A stretch of 64,000 bases of DNA from Roseomonas sp. (GTDB lineage: Bacteria; Pseudomonadota; Alphaproteobacteria; Acetobacterales; Acetobacteraceae). Shown one piece after another: positions 1 to 10,246 of this stretch. Position 1 is the stretch's first letter, and every line of letters begins with the position of its first letter. The position numbers and the translations under genes were made by a program. The stretch spans positions 186,001 through 250,000 of the forward strand of contig JADCFQ010000007.1 of assembly GCA_020249435.1 (NCBI GenBank). The letters run 5' to 3'. A model generated the notes under the pieces. The model had not been told where the DNA came from. It searched no databases and saw nothing but the letters and a program-made list of their open reading frames with translations.

Positions 1-370
1 CGCTCTCACCGCATCAGGTCAGGAAATCCGCAAGGGCGATACGGTGCTGATCTGGATGGCGACGAATGAAAGGCTGCTCGGCAAGCCTGGCTATTTGCAT
101 GACTTCCCGGGGCTGGCGCTGGAATCCGTCCATTGGCTCGCGGATCGCGGCATTGGCATGTTTGGGGTGGAAGCGATCAGCCCCGCGCCAGAGGGTGAGT
201 TGAATTTCCAGGCCCATATGGCCTGCGCGGAACGCGGCATTACGCATATGGAATGCCTTGCCAATCTGGATAAGTTGATTGGCCACGGGCGCTTCACCTT
301 CATTGGGTTTCCGCTGAAGATCAGGGGCGGCACGGCAAGCCCCATCCGTGCCGTTGCCATGTTCCCCTGA
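1..370 (+). CDS. Cyclase family protein (kynurenine formamidase-like), C-terminal part, truncated by window start
   Basis: Open frame from the window edge to TGA at 368-370; contains PGLALESVHWLADRGIGMFGVEAISPAPEG and IGFPLKIRGGTASPIRAVA, typical of the cyclase family C-terminus. Confidence 0.75.
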   Translation, partial: ALTASGQEIRKGDTVLIWMATNERLLGKPGYLHDFPGLALESVHWLADRGIGMFGVEAISPAPEGELNFQAHMACAERGITHMECLANLDKLIGHGRFTFIGFPLKIRGGTASPIRAVAMFP

Positions 371-378
371 TTTTGGGA

Positions 379-1119
379 TCAGCGCCCGCGAAAACGTGGC
401 GGGCGCTTTTCGCGAAAGGCGGCCTTGCCTTCGGCAAAATCCTCAGAAGCGCGAATGGCGCCCATGCGTTGGCCATGGATCGTCATTTGCTCTGAAGGGC
501 CGCGCGGCAGGATTTCCTCGGTCACCATGCGCTTCAATTCCGCGACGACCATCGGTGCCATGCCAGTCAATTCAACTGCCCAGGCCTTCGCGACCTCGAG
601 CGCCTTGCCGTCTTCCACCACCTCATTCACCAAACCAATCGTGGCCGCACGATCTGCATCCACGGTGCGGCAGAGCAGCATGATTTCCATCGCGATCTTG
701 TGCGGAATGCGGCTGACCAGGCCCGCGATCATGCCGCCAGTCAGGCCAAGCTTTGCCTCCGGATAATAGAATTTCGCGCTTCTGCCGCAGACCAGCAAAT
801 CGGCCATCATCGCCAACACAATGCCACCACCCACGCACCAACCTTCAACCGCGCAAATCACGGGCTTGAGTGGCCGATAGCCGACACTTGGAATGGTGCG
901 CCATAATTCGGGCGGATCGGCGACATCAGCGCCAAAGGTAAAGGCGCGCGTGCCGGCGGCAGTGATGATGGCGCAGCGCAAATCATCGCGCGCTTCAAAT
1001 TCGCGCATGGCGGCCTGCACTGCCTCCCCCATTGGTTTGCTGATGGCATTACCCTTGGCGGGATTATTCAGCATAACGATGCGGATAGGGCCTTCATCGG
1101 TGACGGTTACATGTTCCAT
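379..1119 (-). CDS. Enoyl-CoA hydratase/isomerase family protein
   Basis: 246 aa; AGTRAFTFGADV and VEGWCVGGGIVLAMMADLLV crotonase motifs. Confidence 0.85.
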   Translation of the reverse strand: MEHVTVTDEGPIRIVMLNNPAKGNAISKPMGEAVQAAMREFEARDDLRCAIITAAGTRAFTFGADVADPPELWRTIPSVGYRPLKPVICAVEGWCVGGGIVLAMMADLLVCGRSAKFYYPEAKLGLTGGMIAGLVSRIPHKIAMEIMLLCRTVDADRAATIGLVNEVVEDGKALEVAKAWAVELTGMAPMVVAELKRMVTEEILPRGPSEQMTIHGQRMGAIRASEDFAEGKAAFREKRPPRFRGR

Positions 1120-1120
1120 G

Positions 1121-2074
1121 TCAGTTCACTTTCGCTCCTGTTCTTTCGATCACACCTTGGAAAACGGCGCGATCTTCGCGGATGCGCCGGCTAAAGGCAT
1201 CCCCTGTTTCAAAGGCTGGACGCAGCCCGCCAATCGCCATGCCGGAAGCAACCGCAGGCGCGCGGAGCGATTCCTCCAGAGTGGCCGTAATGCGCGCTTG
1301 AATGTCCGGCGGCGTATCCGCAGGCGCGGCGATGCCGAACCAGGACATGGCGCCGCGTTCCGCGAGGCCCAATTCCATCAGCGTCGGCACATCCATGAAT
1401 TCCTCATGCCGCCGATCACCGAAACTCGCGAGTGCAATCAAGCGGCCATCACGCACACCGGGCAGCGCTGCGGGATCGCAAATCATTTGAATCCGCCCTG
1501 CGAGCAGATCAATGAAGGATTGGCCGGAACCGCGATAGGGCACGTGTTCCAGCTTGATGCCAGCAGCCTCGGCGAAGATTTCACATTGCAGTTGCGTGAT
1601 GGTGCCGTTGCCTGCGGAACCAAAGCGCAATTCGCCTGGCTTTTGCTTGGCAAGCGCGACCAGTTCACGGATATGCCGTGCCGGCACGGAAGGATGGATG
1701 ATGACGAAGGCATCGGAAGCGGCGACGCGCGCAATCGGCACGAAGGCGCGATCCACATCATAGGGAAGCTGCATCATCGTCGGGCTGATGGTAAAAATCG
1801 CTGTCGGAAAAAGCAACAACGTATGGCCATCGGGTCTTGTGCGCGCGACCAGATCAGCGCCAATCGTCCCGCCCGCACCGCCGCGATTTTCAATCACCAC
1901 GGTCTGGCCCAGCACCTTGCCCCATTCCTGCACCAAGGGCCGCGCGACATTATCGGTGCTACCGCCCGGCGGGTATGGCACAATCAGGCTGATGGGCCGA
2001 TTGGGCCAGGCGGTTTGCGCAAGGGCCAAACCAGGCAACAGCAGCCAGCAAATAAACGCAATGATCCGCCACAT
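1121..2074 (-). CDS. Tripartite tricarboxylate transporter (Bug/TctC) substrate-binding protein
   Basis: Signal peptide, WPNRPISLIVPYPPGGSTDNVARPL, VVIENRGGAGGTIGADLVARTRPDGHTLL. Confidence 0.9.
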   Translation of the reverse strand: MWRIIAFICWLLLPGLALAQTAWPNRPISLIVPYPPGGSTDNVARPLVQEWGKVLGQTVVIENRGGAGGTIGADLVARTRPDGHTLLLFPTAIFTISPTMMQLPYDVDRAFVPIARVAASDAFVIIHPSVPARHIRELVALAKQKPGELRFGSAGNGTITQLQCEIFAEAAGIKLEHVPYRGSGQSFIDLLAGRIQMICDPAALPGVRDGRLIALASFGDRRHEEFMDVPTLMELGLAERGAMSWFGIAAPADTPPDIQARITATLEESLRAPAVASGMAIGGLRPAFETGDAFSRRIREDRAVFQGVIERTGAKVN

Positions 2075-2077
2075 GGC

Positions 2078-2950
2078 TCAATCTACCGCTTCAGCGCGGA
2101 AGCCATTGCCCCAACGCTTGATCCGCCCGCGTGATGGCGAGGGGAAATGCCCGAAGCATAAAATGGTTGAGGTATCACAGGCGCATTCCATCACGCGCCG
2201 CCGCGTGGCCGCGGCCTGCACAGGGTCGCTATCGGCGCGCATGGAAATTTCCGGATAGCGCGCCTGCAAGGGCGAATGGATCAAATCCCCTGTCGCCAGC
2301 GCATCAGCGCCCTTTTTGCCAAGCCGTACCGCAACATGATCCGGCGTATGACCGGGTGTTGATTCCAGCTTCACCAAATCATTCATCTGATAATCATTGG
2401 TCACGAAATCCACACGGCCCGCTTCGACTACCGGCAACACGCTATCGGCAAACACCGGTGATGGCGCCTTGGCGTGTTCCCTTTCCCAATGCGCATATTC
2501 TTCCTTGGCGAAAAGGTAGCGCGCTTTCGGGAAGCTCGGCACCCAGCGGCCGTTTTCAAGCCGCGTATTCCAACCGACATGATCCACATGCAAATGCGTA
2601 CACATAACGAAATCAATATCGCCAACGCCAAGCCCAAGTGCCGCCAGGTTGCGCATATAGGCTTCACTCTTCATCTGGTGCCAAAAGGGGTGGTTGGGCC
2701 GCGTCTTGTCATTGCCGACGCAGGTATCAATCAGGATGTTATGGTGCGGCGTGCGCACCACCCAAGATTGGATGCAAAGCATAAGTTTGCCCGTCTCCGG
2801 GTCCAGCGCCTTGGGTTGCAACCAGTCGCGGTTTTCCGCCAGCAATTCTGACGTCAGGGTCGGGAAAAAGGTCAGCGGGTCAAAGATAGGTCTTTCTTCC
2901 TCAACAACCCGTTGAATCGTGAGCTCGCCAAGCTGAAAACCTTTATCCAT
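2078..2950 (-). CDS. MBL-fold metallo-hydrolase
   Basis: THLHVDHVGW (HxHxDH), STPGHTPDHVAV. Confidence 0.88.
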   Translation of the reverse strand: MDKGFQLGELTIQRVVEEERPIFDPLTFFPTLTSELLAENRDWLQPKALDPETGKLMLCIQSWVVRTPHHNILIDTCVGNDKTRPNHPFWHQMKSEAYMRNLAALGLGVGDIDFVMCTHLHVDHVGWNTRLENGRWVPSFPKARYLFAKEEYAHWEREHAKAPSPVFADSVLPVVEAGRVDFVTNDYQMNDLVKLESTPGHTPDHVAVRLGKKGADALATGDLIHSPLQARYPEISMRADSDPVQAAATRRRVMECACDTSTILCFGHFPSPSRGRIKRWGNGFRAEAVD

Positions 2951-3054
2951 GGACTTTCCCCTTTACGCATTTCGGGTAGCATAGCGCGAGTTTTCGGCAT
3001 TGACAGTCCCGGCGGAGCGCTTTCCGCTAGCCCCCGGAGGACACGCCTTGGAGG

Positions 3055-4686
3055 ATGAGCATGGCACAGGAACATCATGGCGCTGTCATTGTGGGCGCGG
3101 GCTTTGCCGGGCTTTATCTGCTGCATCGCCTGCGCGGTCTTGGCATTGAAGCGATTTGCCTTGAAGCGGCGGATGATGTGGGCGGCACCTGGTATTGGAA
3201 CCGCTATCCTGGCGCCCGCTGCGATGTGGAGAGCATGCAATATTCCTTTTCTTTCTCTGAGGAATTGCAGCAGGAATGGCGCTGGTCTGAACGCTTTGCC
3301 GCGCAGCCCGAAATCCTGGCCTATGCACGCCATGTTGCGGAACGCTTCGATTTACGCCGCGATATCCGCTTTGAAACCCGCGTGACCGATGCCGCCTGGG
3401 ATGATGCCGCTGGGCTTTGGCGCATTGCCACCAATCACGGGGAAAGGCTCACCGCGCGCTATTTCTTCATGGCGACCGGGTGTCTTTCCGCGGCGCGGCT
3501 GCCGGAAATTGCGGGCATTGCCGATTTCGAGGGTCGGCAATTCCATACCGGCTATTGGCCACATCACAAGGTGGATTTCAGCGGCCGCAGGGTCGCGGTG
3601 ATCGGCACCGGGTCTTCCGCCATTCAATCCATCCCCGTGATTGCGGAAGAAGCAGCACGGCTCACGGTTTTTCAACGTACGCCCAATTTCAGTATTCCAT
3701 CACGCAATCGCCCGATGGATGATGAATATGAGCAAAGCTGGAAGGGCGATTACGCCAATCTGCGGCAAAAGGCGCGCATGATGCGGACCGGCATCCTCTA
3801 TGGCCTGAGCGACACGCCCGCCATGTCGGTCAGTGCCGAGGAACGGCGCGCTGAATATGAAAGGCGTTGGGCCGTGGGCGGCACGGCCTTCATGGGTTCC
3901 TTCCGCGATCTGCTGCTGGATCAGGCCGCCAATGACACGGCAGCCGATTTCGTGCGCGCGAAAATCCGCGAAACCGTGAAAGACCCCACGACAGCTGAGA
4001 AACTCTGCCCGCGCAACCACCCAATCGGCACCAAGCGTATTTGCGTGGATACGCATTATTACGAGACCTATAACCGGCCCAATGTCACGCTGATTGACCT
4101 GCATGAAGCACCGATTACACGCATTACGGCGACTGGCATTGAAGCGGGCGGTGCGCTGCATGAATTCGACGATATCGTGTTTGCCACCGGCTTTGATGCG
4201 ATGACCGGCGCGCTACTCGGCGTGGATATCAAGGGTCGCGCGGGTGAAAGCCTCAATACAAAATGGGAAGCCGGGCCGCGCACGCTGCTTGGCATCATGA
4301 CCGCAGGCTTTCCCAATATGTTCATGATCACAGGTCCAGGCAGCCCATCCGTCCTCAGCAATATGATCGTTTCCATCGAACAGCATGTGGATTGGATCAT
4401 GGATTGCCTCGCGGGCATGCAGGCCAAGGGTCATGCCACGATTGAGGCTGATCGCGACGCGGAAGATCACTGGGTAGGGGAAGTCAATACGGTTGCGCAT
4501 CGCACGCTCTACCCCCGTGCGGCATCCTGGTATATGGGTGCCAATGTGCCGGGCAAGCCAAGGCTTTTCATGCCCTATGTGGGTGGTGTTGGGAATTATC
4601 GTGTGCTCTGCGATGAAATTGCCGCCGATGGCTATCGCGGATTTCATTTCGGCGGCGCGGAACGGCCCGCAGCGGCAGCGGAATAA
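3055..4686 (+). CDS. Flavin-containing monooxygenase, Baeyer-Villiger type (cyclohexanone monooxygenase-like)
   Basis: GAGFAGLYLL Rossmann motif, DVGGTWYWNRYPGARCDVES, BVMO fingerprint FEGRQFHTGYWP, second GTGSSAIQ. Confidence 0.9.
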   Translation: MSMAQEHHGAVIVGAGFAGLYLLHRLRGLGIEAICLEAADDVGGTWYWNRYPGARCDVESMQYSFSFSEELQQEWRWSERFAAQPEILAYARHVAERFDLRRDIRFETRVTDAAWDDAAGLWRIATNHGERLTARYFFMATGCLSAARLPEIAGIADFEGRQFHTGYWPHHKVDFSGRRVAVIGTGSSAIQSIPVIAEEAARLTVFQRTPNFSIPSRNRPMDDEYEQSWKGDYANLRQKARMMRTGILYGLSDTPAMSVSAEERRAEYERRWAVGGTAFMGSFRDLLLDQAANDTAADFVRAKIRETVKDPTTAEKLCPRNHPIGTKRICVDTHYYETYNRPNVTLIDLHEAPITRITATGIEAGGALHEFDDIVFATGFDAMTGALLGVDIKGRAGESLNTKWEAGPRTLLGIMTAGFPNMFMITGPGSPSVLSNMIVSIEQHVDWIMDCLAGMQAKGHATIEADRDAEDHWVGEVNTVAHRTLYPRAASWYMGANVPGKPRLFMPYVGGVGNYRVLCDEIAADGYRGFHFGGAERPAAAAE

Positions 4687-4697
4687 GGGGAAGGCTC

Positions 4698-5642
4698 ATG
4701 ACACTTGATGCAGGCGCGCAACATGTTCTCAGTCTGATCAAGGAAGCCAAGCGCCCGGCTTTCAATACCCTCACCCCCGCCGAAGCGCGGGAGGTTTCCG
4801 CCGCCTCCCGCCGCGTGATGCAGCCAGACCCGCCTGAGGTCGCGCTGGTTGAGGATCTGAAATGCCCAGGCCCTGCCGGCAAGATACGCTTGCGCCGCTA
4901 TCGCGGCCTTGGCACCGATCCGGACGCTGCCCTGCCCTGCCTTGTCTATATGCATGGTGGCGGCTGGGTGATTGGTGATCTTGATAGCCATGATCAGGTC
5001 TGTCGGCGATTGGCGAATCTCTCGCAGGCATGCGTCATTGCGATTGACTACCGACTGGCACCCGAACATCGCTACCCGGCAGCGGTCGAGGATTCAGCCG
5101 CCGCCTATCGCTACATTTGCCGGCAAGCGAAGCGCCTTGGCATAGACCGCACCCGCATTGCGGTGGGGGGCGATAGCGCAGGCGGCAACCTGGCCGCCGT
5201 ACTGGCGGTGATGGCACTGGATGGCGAGGTGCCGATGCCGGATTATCAGGTATTGTTCTATCCGGTCACCGACATGGCCGGCAACCCGCCATCCTATGAT
5301 CGCTTCACCGAAGGCCTGGTGCTGACGCGCGATGTCATGAAGTGGTTCATCGCGCATTATCTCGGGCCACATGAAAAGGGCATTGATTGGCGCGCCTCAC
5401 CCTTGCGCGCACCCTCGCTTAAGGGCTTGCCGCCAGCCTTCCTGATGACCGCAGGCATTGATCCCCTGGTGGATGAGGGCATTGCCTATGCCAAGCGCCT
5501 TGATGAGGAAGGCGTGAATGTCACGCATCTGCACGTGGCGGATCAGATTCATGCCTGCCTGACCATGGGGCGCTTCATCCCGAAATCCGATCTGGTTCTG
5601 CAACATGCCGCCGCCAGCCTGCGCGCGCATTGGGGGATATGA
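4698..5642 (+). CDS. Alpha/beta hydrolase, hormone-sensitive lipase-like esterase
   Basis: YMHGGGWVIGDLDSHD and GGDSAGGNLAAVLA. Confidence 0.9.
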   Translation: MTLDAGAQHVLSLIKEAKRPAFNTLTPAEAREVSAASRRVMQPDPPEVALVEDLKCPGPAGKIRLRRYRGLGTDPDAALPCLVYMHGGGWVIGDLDSHDQVCRRLANLSQACVIAIDYRLAPEHRYPAAVEDSAAAYRYICRQAKRLGIDRTRIAVGGDSAGGNLAAVLAVMALDGEVPMPDYQVLFYPVTDMAGNPPSYDRFTEGLVLTRDVMKWFIAHYLGPHEKGIDWRASPLRAPSLKGLPPAFLMTAGIDPLVDEGIAYAKRLDEEGVNVTHLHVADQIHACLTMGRFIPKSDLVLQHAAASLRAHWGI

Positions 5643-5643
5643 T

Positions 5644-6561
5644 TTACCGCTTCACCCCAAGCTTCATTTCGCGGTGCCAAATATAAAGCCCGGCGCCGAC
5701 CAGGATTAGGATGCCGAGAAAATCCCAGGCATCCGGCATTTCTGCCCAGATCAAAGCGCCAAGCGCCGTGGTCCAGATGATTGCGGAATATTCGAAGGGT
5801 GCCAGCAAGGATGCCTCGCCCTTCCGATAAGCATCCGTCATCATGATTTGCGCAATCGCGGAAACCAGGCCGATGCCGGCCAGCAGCGCCCATTGCGTTG
5901 GGCTTGGCCAGACCCAAACCGGGATCATCGCCATCCCGGCCAGCACAGAAGAAAAAAACGCAAACCAAAACACAATGGCGACGCCGCTTTCGCCCGCCTC
6001 ACCCATTTTGCGAATGGTGATCATGGCAAGCGCCCAGGCCAAGGCGCCCACAAGACAAAGACCGAGTGCGAGCCATTGCGTATCCGTGGTGCCCTGTTCG
6101 GGCCGCACCATCAGCAGCACGCCGCAAAAGCCGACCAGCACCGCAAGCCAGCGGCGCCAACCCACCTTTTCGCCCAGAATCGGAATGGCAAGCAGGGTCA
6201 GGAATAGCGGCATGGTGAAACCAAGCGCCGTCACCGTCACCAAGGGCAGATAGACATAGCCGTAAAACGACCCAACCATACCCATCATGCCGAAGATGGT
6301 GCGCAATACATGGCTGCCGGGATTGCGCATCCTGAGCGCCGCCAAGCCGCCAGCGCCAATCACCACAGGCAAAAGCGGGATCAGCGCGAAAAAATTGCGG
6401 AAGAAAATCACCTCAGCAACCGGAATACCGGTGCCGATGGTCTTCGCGAAAGCCGCCGAGATGGAAAAGCTCGCCGCCGCCAGAATCACCAAAATAACGC
6501 TACGCCGGCGCGCGCGCCCGGCCCGGGCGGGATCATGGGAGGGGGAATCGTTTTGCTTCAT
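5644..6561 (-). CDS. DMT family transporter (EamA domains)
   Basis: About ten hydrophobic segments in two EamA-like halves; FFRNFFALIPL, GEKVGWRRWLAVLVGFCGVLLMVRP. Confidence 0.87.
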   Translation of the reverse strand: MKQNDSPSHDPARAGRARRRSVILVILAAASFSISAAFAKTIGTGIPVAEVIFFRNFFALIPLLPVVIGAGGLAALRMRNPGSHVLRTIFGMMGMVGSFYGYVYLPLVTVTALGFTMPLFLTLLAIPILGEKVGWRRWLAVLVGFCGVLLMVRPEQGTTDTQWLALGLCLVGALAWALAMITIRKMGEAGESGVAIVFWFAFFSSVLAGMAMIPVWVWPSPTQWALLAGIGLVSAIAQIMMTDAYRKGEASLLAPFEYSAIIWTTALGALIWAEMPDAWDFLGILILVGAGLYIWHREMKLGVKR

Positions 6562-6666
6562 GCGACTGGCATGGCAAGCCTACCCCCAAACAAGCCCAAG
6601 GGGCAGAGGTTTTGTTTCGCCGCTTTCTGGCCTAGCCTAAGCCTCCAGGTAACGCCCAGGAAACGC

Positions 6667-7386
6667 ATGACTGAATTGATCTTTCGCGAAGATGCCTATG
6701 CTGTCGAAATCAGCGCCAAGGTGCTGGCCGCCTCGGCCGAGGCGATCATCACGGACCGGACGAATTTTTATGCCCAGGCGGGCGGCCAGCCCGGTGATAC
6801 CGGCGTGCTGCGCTGGCCGGGTGGTGAGGCGCGGATCGCCAATACCATCAAGGGGCCGGAAGATACCGTGTTGCATGTGCCGGAAGCCGGCGCTGCCTTG
6901 CCGGAAGTGGGTGCGACAATCACGCTCGCACTTGATTGGCCGCGGCGCTTTCGCCTGATGCGCATGCACACCACGCTGCATTTGCTCTGCAGCCTCATCC
7001 CCGGCGCGGGTGTTACGGGCGGGCAGATCGGGCTTGAGAAATCGCGCCTCGATTTCGATTTGCCCGAGCCGCCCACAAAGGAAAGCCTGACCGAAGGGCT
7101 GAATGCGTTGATCGCCGGCAATCATCCCATCACGCAGGAATGGATCACCGAGGCAGAACTTGATGCCAATCCCCGCCTGGTGCGCACACTTTCCGTGCAA
7201 CCGCCACGCGGCGCCGGGCGCATTCGCCTGGTGCGTATTGGCAGCGCTGATGCGCCGATTGATCTGCAACCCTGCGGCGGCACCCATGTGCGCCACACCG
7301 GCGAGATCGGGCGTGTGGAGGTTACGAAAATCGAAAACAAGGGCAGGCAGAATCGCCGCGTTTCCCTGGTATTGGTGGAGGATTGA
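6667..7386 (+). CDS. Alanyl-tRNA editing protein (AlaX-like)
   Basis: RTNFYAQAGGQPGDTG, HTTLHLL (HxxxH), CGGTHVRHTGEIG; start set at ATG 6667. Confidence 0.85.
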   Translation: MTELIFREDAYAVEISAKVLAASAEAIITDRTNFYAQAGGQPGDTGVLRWPGGEARIANTIKGPEDTVLHVPEAGAALPEVGATITLALDWPRRFRLMRMHTTLHLLCSLIPGAGVTGGQIGLEKSRLDFDLPEPPTKESLTEGLNALIAGNHPITQEWITEAELDANPRLVRTLSVQPPRGAGRIRLVRIGSADAPIDLQPCGGTHVRHTGEIGRVEVTKIENKGRQNRRVSLVLVED

Positions 7387-7389
7387 TCC

Positions 7390-8232
7390 ATGCATGATCT
7401 GGTTTCAACCGAATGGCTGGCCGAGGCACTGGGCGCGCCTGATCTGATGGTATTCGACGCCACCAAATACCTGCCGAATGAGCCCTTTGATGGCATGACC
7501 AAATATCGCGAAGCGCATATCCCTGGTGCGCGCTTCTTCGATATTGATGTGGTGGCCGATCCCGATACCAGCCTGCCGCATATGGCCCCATCGGCTGGCC
7601 GCTTCGCACGGCTGATGGGAGAAATGGGCATCAGCAATGCCACGCGCGTGATCTTCTACGATAAGAAAGGGCTGCAATCCTCGGCGCGCGGCTGGTGGCT
7701 GATGAAGCTGTTCGGCCATGAAAAGGCGGCGGTGCTGGATGGAGGCTTGCCGAAATGGTCGGCCGAAGGCCGTGCGACTGAAAGCGGCGATGCGAAACCC
7801 GCCGCCCCCAGCAGCTACACGCCGGATTTCCGCGCTGATCTGGTGAAGGGAATTGGCGATGTGAAGCGGATCATAGCTGGTGGCAGCGCGCTGATCCTGG
7901 ATGCGCGCACGAAAGGCCGCTTTGATGGCACCGCGCCAGAACCGCGCCCTGGCCTGCCATCCGGCCATATGCCGGGCGCGCAAAGCGTGCCCTTCAATGA
8001 ATTGCTCAATGCCGATTTCACCATGAAGGATGCGGCAACGCTGCGCGCGCGTTTCGCTGCTGCCGGGGCGGATGGCAGCAAGCCCGTTGTCACCAGCTGC
8101 GGCACGGGTGTGACTGCCTGCATCCTCGCACTCGGGCTCAAGCAGGCCGGGCTTGGTGATGCTGCGATTTATGATGGTTCCTGGACCGAATGGGCCGGCA
8201 GGCCCGAAACCCAAAAGGAAAAGAGTAGCTGA
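7390..8232 (+). CDS. sseA: Thiosulfate/3-mercaptopyruvate sulfurtransferase (tandem rhodanese)
   Basis: HIPGARFFDID, SSARGWWLMKLFGHEKAAVLDGGLPKW, active-site loop CGTGVTA. Confidence 0.85.
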   Translation: MHDLVSTEWLAEALGAPDLMVFDATKYLPNEPFDGMTKYREAHIPGARFFDIDVVADPDTSLPHMAPSAGRFARLMGEMGISNATRVIFYDKKGLQSSARGWWLMKLFGHEKAAVLDGGLPKWSAEGRATESGDAKPAAPSSYTPDFRADLVKGIGDVKRIIAGGSALILDARTKGRFDGTAPEPRPGLPSGHMPGAQSVPFNELLNADFTMKDAATLRARFAAAGADGSKPVVTSCGTGVTACILALGLKQAGLGDAAIYDGSWTEWAGRPETQKEKSS

Positions 8233-8233
8233 T

Positions 8234-9430
8234 ATGGCCGACAAAAACACAACGCATGGGCAGGGCTTCGCGACACGCATGTCTCATGCCGGGCGCGCAG
8301 GCACGCGCGTGCATGGCTTCGTCAATCCTGCCGTGCATCGCGGTTCCACCGTGTTGCACCCGAATGCCGAATCACGCCGCGCTTTCCAGAAGGACAAATG
8401 GAACCGCGTGATGACCTACGGCACCGCCGGCGGTCCCACACAATATGCACTTGAAGATGTGGTGGCGGAAATTGAAGGTGGCACGCGCTGCGTGCTGGTC
8501 GGCACTGGCCTGGCCGCCGTGACAGTGCCGCTGATGGCCTATCTCAAGACCGGCGATCATTGCCTGATGCCTGATTCCGCCTATGGCCCCGCGCGCAATG
8601 TTTGCAATGGGCTGCTCAAGGATTGGGGGGTTGAAACCACCTATTACGACCCGCTGATTGATGAGGCCGGCATCCGCGCGCTGATCCGCCCGAACACCAA
8701 GGTTGTCTATACCGAAAGCCCCGGCAGCCACACTTTCGAAGTGCAGGATGTGCCGGCCATTGCGCGCGCGGCGCATGCCGCCGGCTGTGTGGTGATGATG
8801 GACAATACCTGGGGCATTCATCACTTCATGCCCTTCCAGCATGGCGTGGATGTCTCCATCCAGGCGCTGACAAAATATGTCGGCGGGCATTCCGATGTGC
8901 TGCTTGGTTCCATCACCGTGAATAGCGAAAAGGATTATGAGGTTGTGCGCGGCGCGGCTTCTCAGATGGGGCATTTCGCCGCACCGGATGATTGCTGGCT
9001 GGCATTGCGCGGTGCGCGCACCATGCCCATTCGCTTGAAGCAGCAGGAGAAAAGCGGGCTTGAGGTAGCACGCTGGTTTGAAAACCGGCCAGAGGTGTTG
9101 AGTGTGCTGCACCCTGCCCTGCCATCGCATCCTCAGCACGCCTTGTGGAAGCGCGATTTCTCCGGTGCTTGCAGCCTATTCGGTGTGGTGTTCAAGCCGC
9201 ATTATACGGAAGCAGATATCTTCAACTTCGTTGATGCGCTCAAGCTTTTTGGTATTGGTGCTTCATGGGGCGGGTTTGAAAGCCTCGCCTTGCCCACCAC
9301 AGGCTTCATCACCCGCACCGCGACCAGCCCGGATTTGGGCGGCTTCACCGTGCGTATTCATATCGGGCTTGAAGATGTGGGCGATCTGATCGCTGATCTG
9401 ACGCAGGGTTTGGCAACGCTGCCGAAGTAA
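8234..9430 (+). CDS. metC: Cystathionine beta-lyase (PLP, Cys/Met metabolism family)
   Basis: TYGTAGGPTQYALEDVVAEIEGGTRCVLVGTGLAAV, SIQALTKYVGGHSDVLLGS (PLP lysine), GIGASWGGFESLALP. Confidence 0.88.
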   Translation: MADKNTTHGQGFATRMSHAGRAGTRVHGFVNPAVHRGSTVLHPNAESRRAFQKDKWNRVMTYGTAGGPTQYALEDVVAEIEGGTRCVLVGTGLAAVTVPLMAYLKTGDHCLMPDSAYGPARNVCNGLLKDWGVETTYYDPLIDEAGIRALIRPNTKVVYTESPGSHTFEVQDVPAIARAAHAAGCVVMMDNTWGIHHFMPFQHGVDVSIQALTKYVGGHSDVLLGSITVNSEKDYEVVRGAASQMGHFAAPDDCWLALRGARTMPIRLKQQEKSGLEVARWFENRPEVLSVLHPALPSHPQHALWKRDFSGACSLFGVVFKPHYTEADIFNFVDALKLFGIGASWGGFESLALPTTGFITRTATSPDLGGFTVRIHIGLEDVGDLIADLTQGLATLPK

Positions 9431-9476
9431 GGCAGCAGACGAAGGAATGCCCCCGCAAGCGGGCGGCCCGATGGGC

Positions 9477-9779
9477 TCAACGTGCGCGCGTTTCGTCCTG
9501 GATAACGCGCCGCGCCACCTCTCGATCTGCTCTGGATGGTGCGGTCGCTGTGTTATAGCCCGCGACAAGGAGGGCGACAGGGAGCGCGAGAAGAGCTAAT
9601 TCTCCAGTAAGCCCAAATCCAGAACTGTTATCGAGAGATCTGTTGTTGTAACATCTCCGTTCGACCCGCTCGTCGCCAAGGCAAGGCCTCGTAAAGGGCT
9701 CCGCCTGCTGAGGCACCTCAGCGCGATCCGCGCAACCGGACAGCGAAATCATTGCCAAAAAAACCAAGCTTAATCTCAT
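9477..9779 (-). CDS. Small putative lipoprotein
   Basis: MRLSLVFLAMISLSGCADRA: signal peptide with LSGC lipobox; start chosen at 9779 within the longer ORF. Confidence 0.5.
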   Translation of the reverse strand: MRLSLVFLAMISLSGCADRAEVPQQAEPFTRPCLGDERVERRCYNNRSLDNSSGFGLTGELALLALPVALLVAGYNTATAPSRADREVARRVIQDETRAR

Positions 9780-9932
9780 GGGGCTGATCATGGAATTTAC
9801 CTTCGCCGCTTCAAGCCGTGCGCAGATAACTATTTTTTTGCCGGTAACAAGAATAACCTTCGTAGGGCCGATCAAAAACAGACCTGACCATTCACGCGGA
9901 CCGGCGCCGGGGCTTAAAACGCCCCAACCCCG

Positions 9933-10208
9933 TCAACGCTGGCTGCGCCCCGTCTCAACACCGCGCTGATAGGCGCGCCGCTCATTCTCTCGCGCCTGCC
10001 CAACTGCCAAGCCACCAGCGGCACCAACACCGGCACCAATCAGCGCGCCCCAGCCGGCATTGCCGGAGAAGGAGCCAATCGCCGCCCCCCCCAGCGCGCC
10101 TGCACCGGCGCCAATGGCGGTGCTGCGTTGCTTGTCAGACATATCCGCGCAGCCGGTCGCGGCCAGCAGCGCCAAAGATGCAAAGCCTATTGTCCATTTG
10201 CGAGCCAT
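9933..10208 (-). CDS. Glycine-zipper outer-membrane-type lipoprotein
   Basis: LLAATGCADM lipobox; AIGAGAGALGGAAIGSFSGNAGWGALIGAGVGAAGGLAVG glycine zipper. Confidence 0.75.
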   Translation of the reverse strand: MARKWTIGFASLALLAATGCADMSDKQRSTAIGAGAGALGGAAIGSFSGNAGWGALIGAGVGAAGGLAVGQARENERRAYQRGVETGRSQR

Positions 10209-10246
10209 GGGAATCTCCTTGGCGATTGCCAAAAATCAATCTTGCA

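Noticed and set aside
893-2134. 413-aa plus-strand ORF
   Set aside because: Antisense to the enoyl-CoA hydratase and Bug genes, which have clear motifs; composition is non-protein-like.
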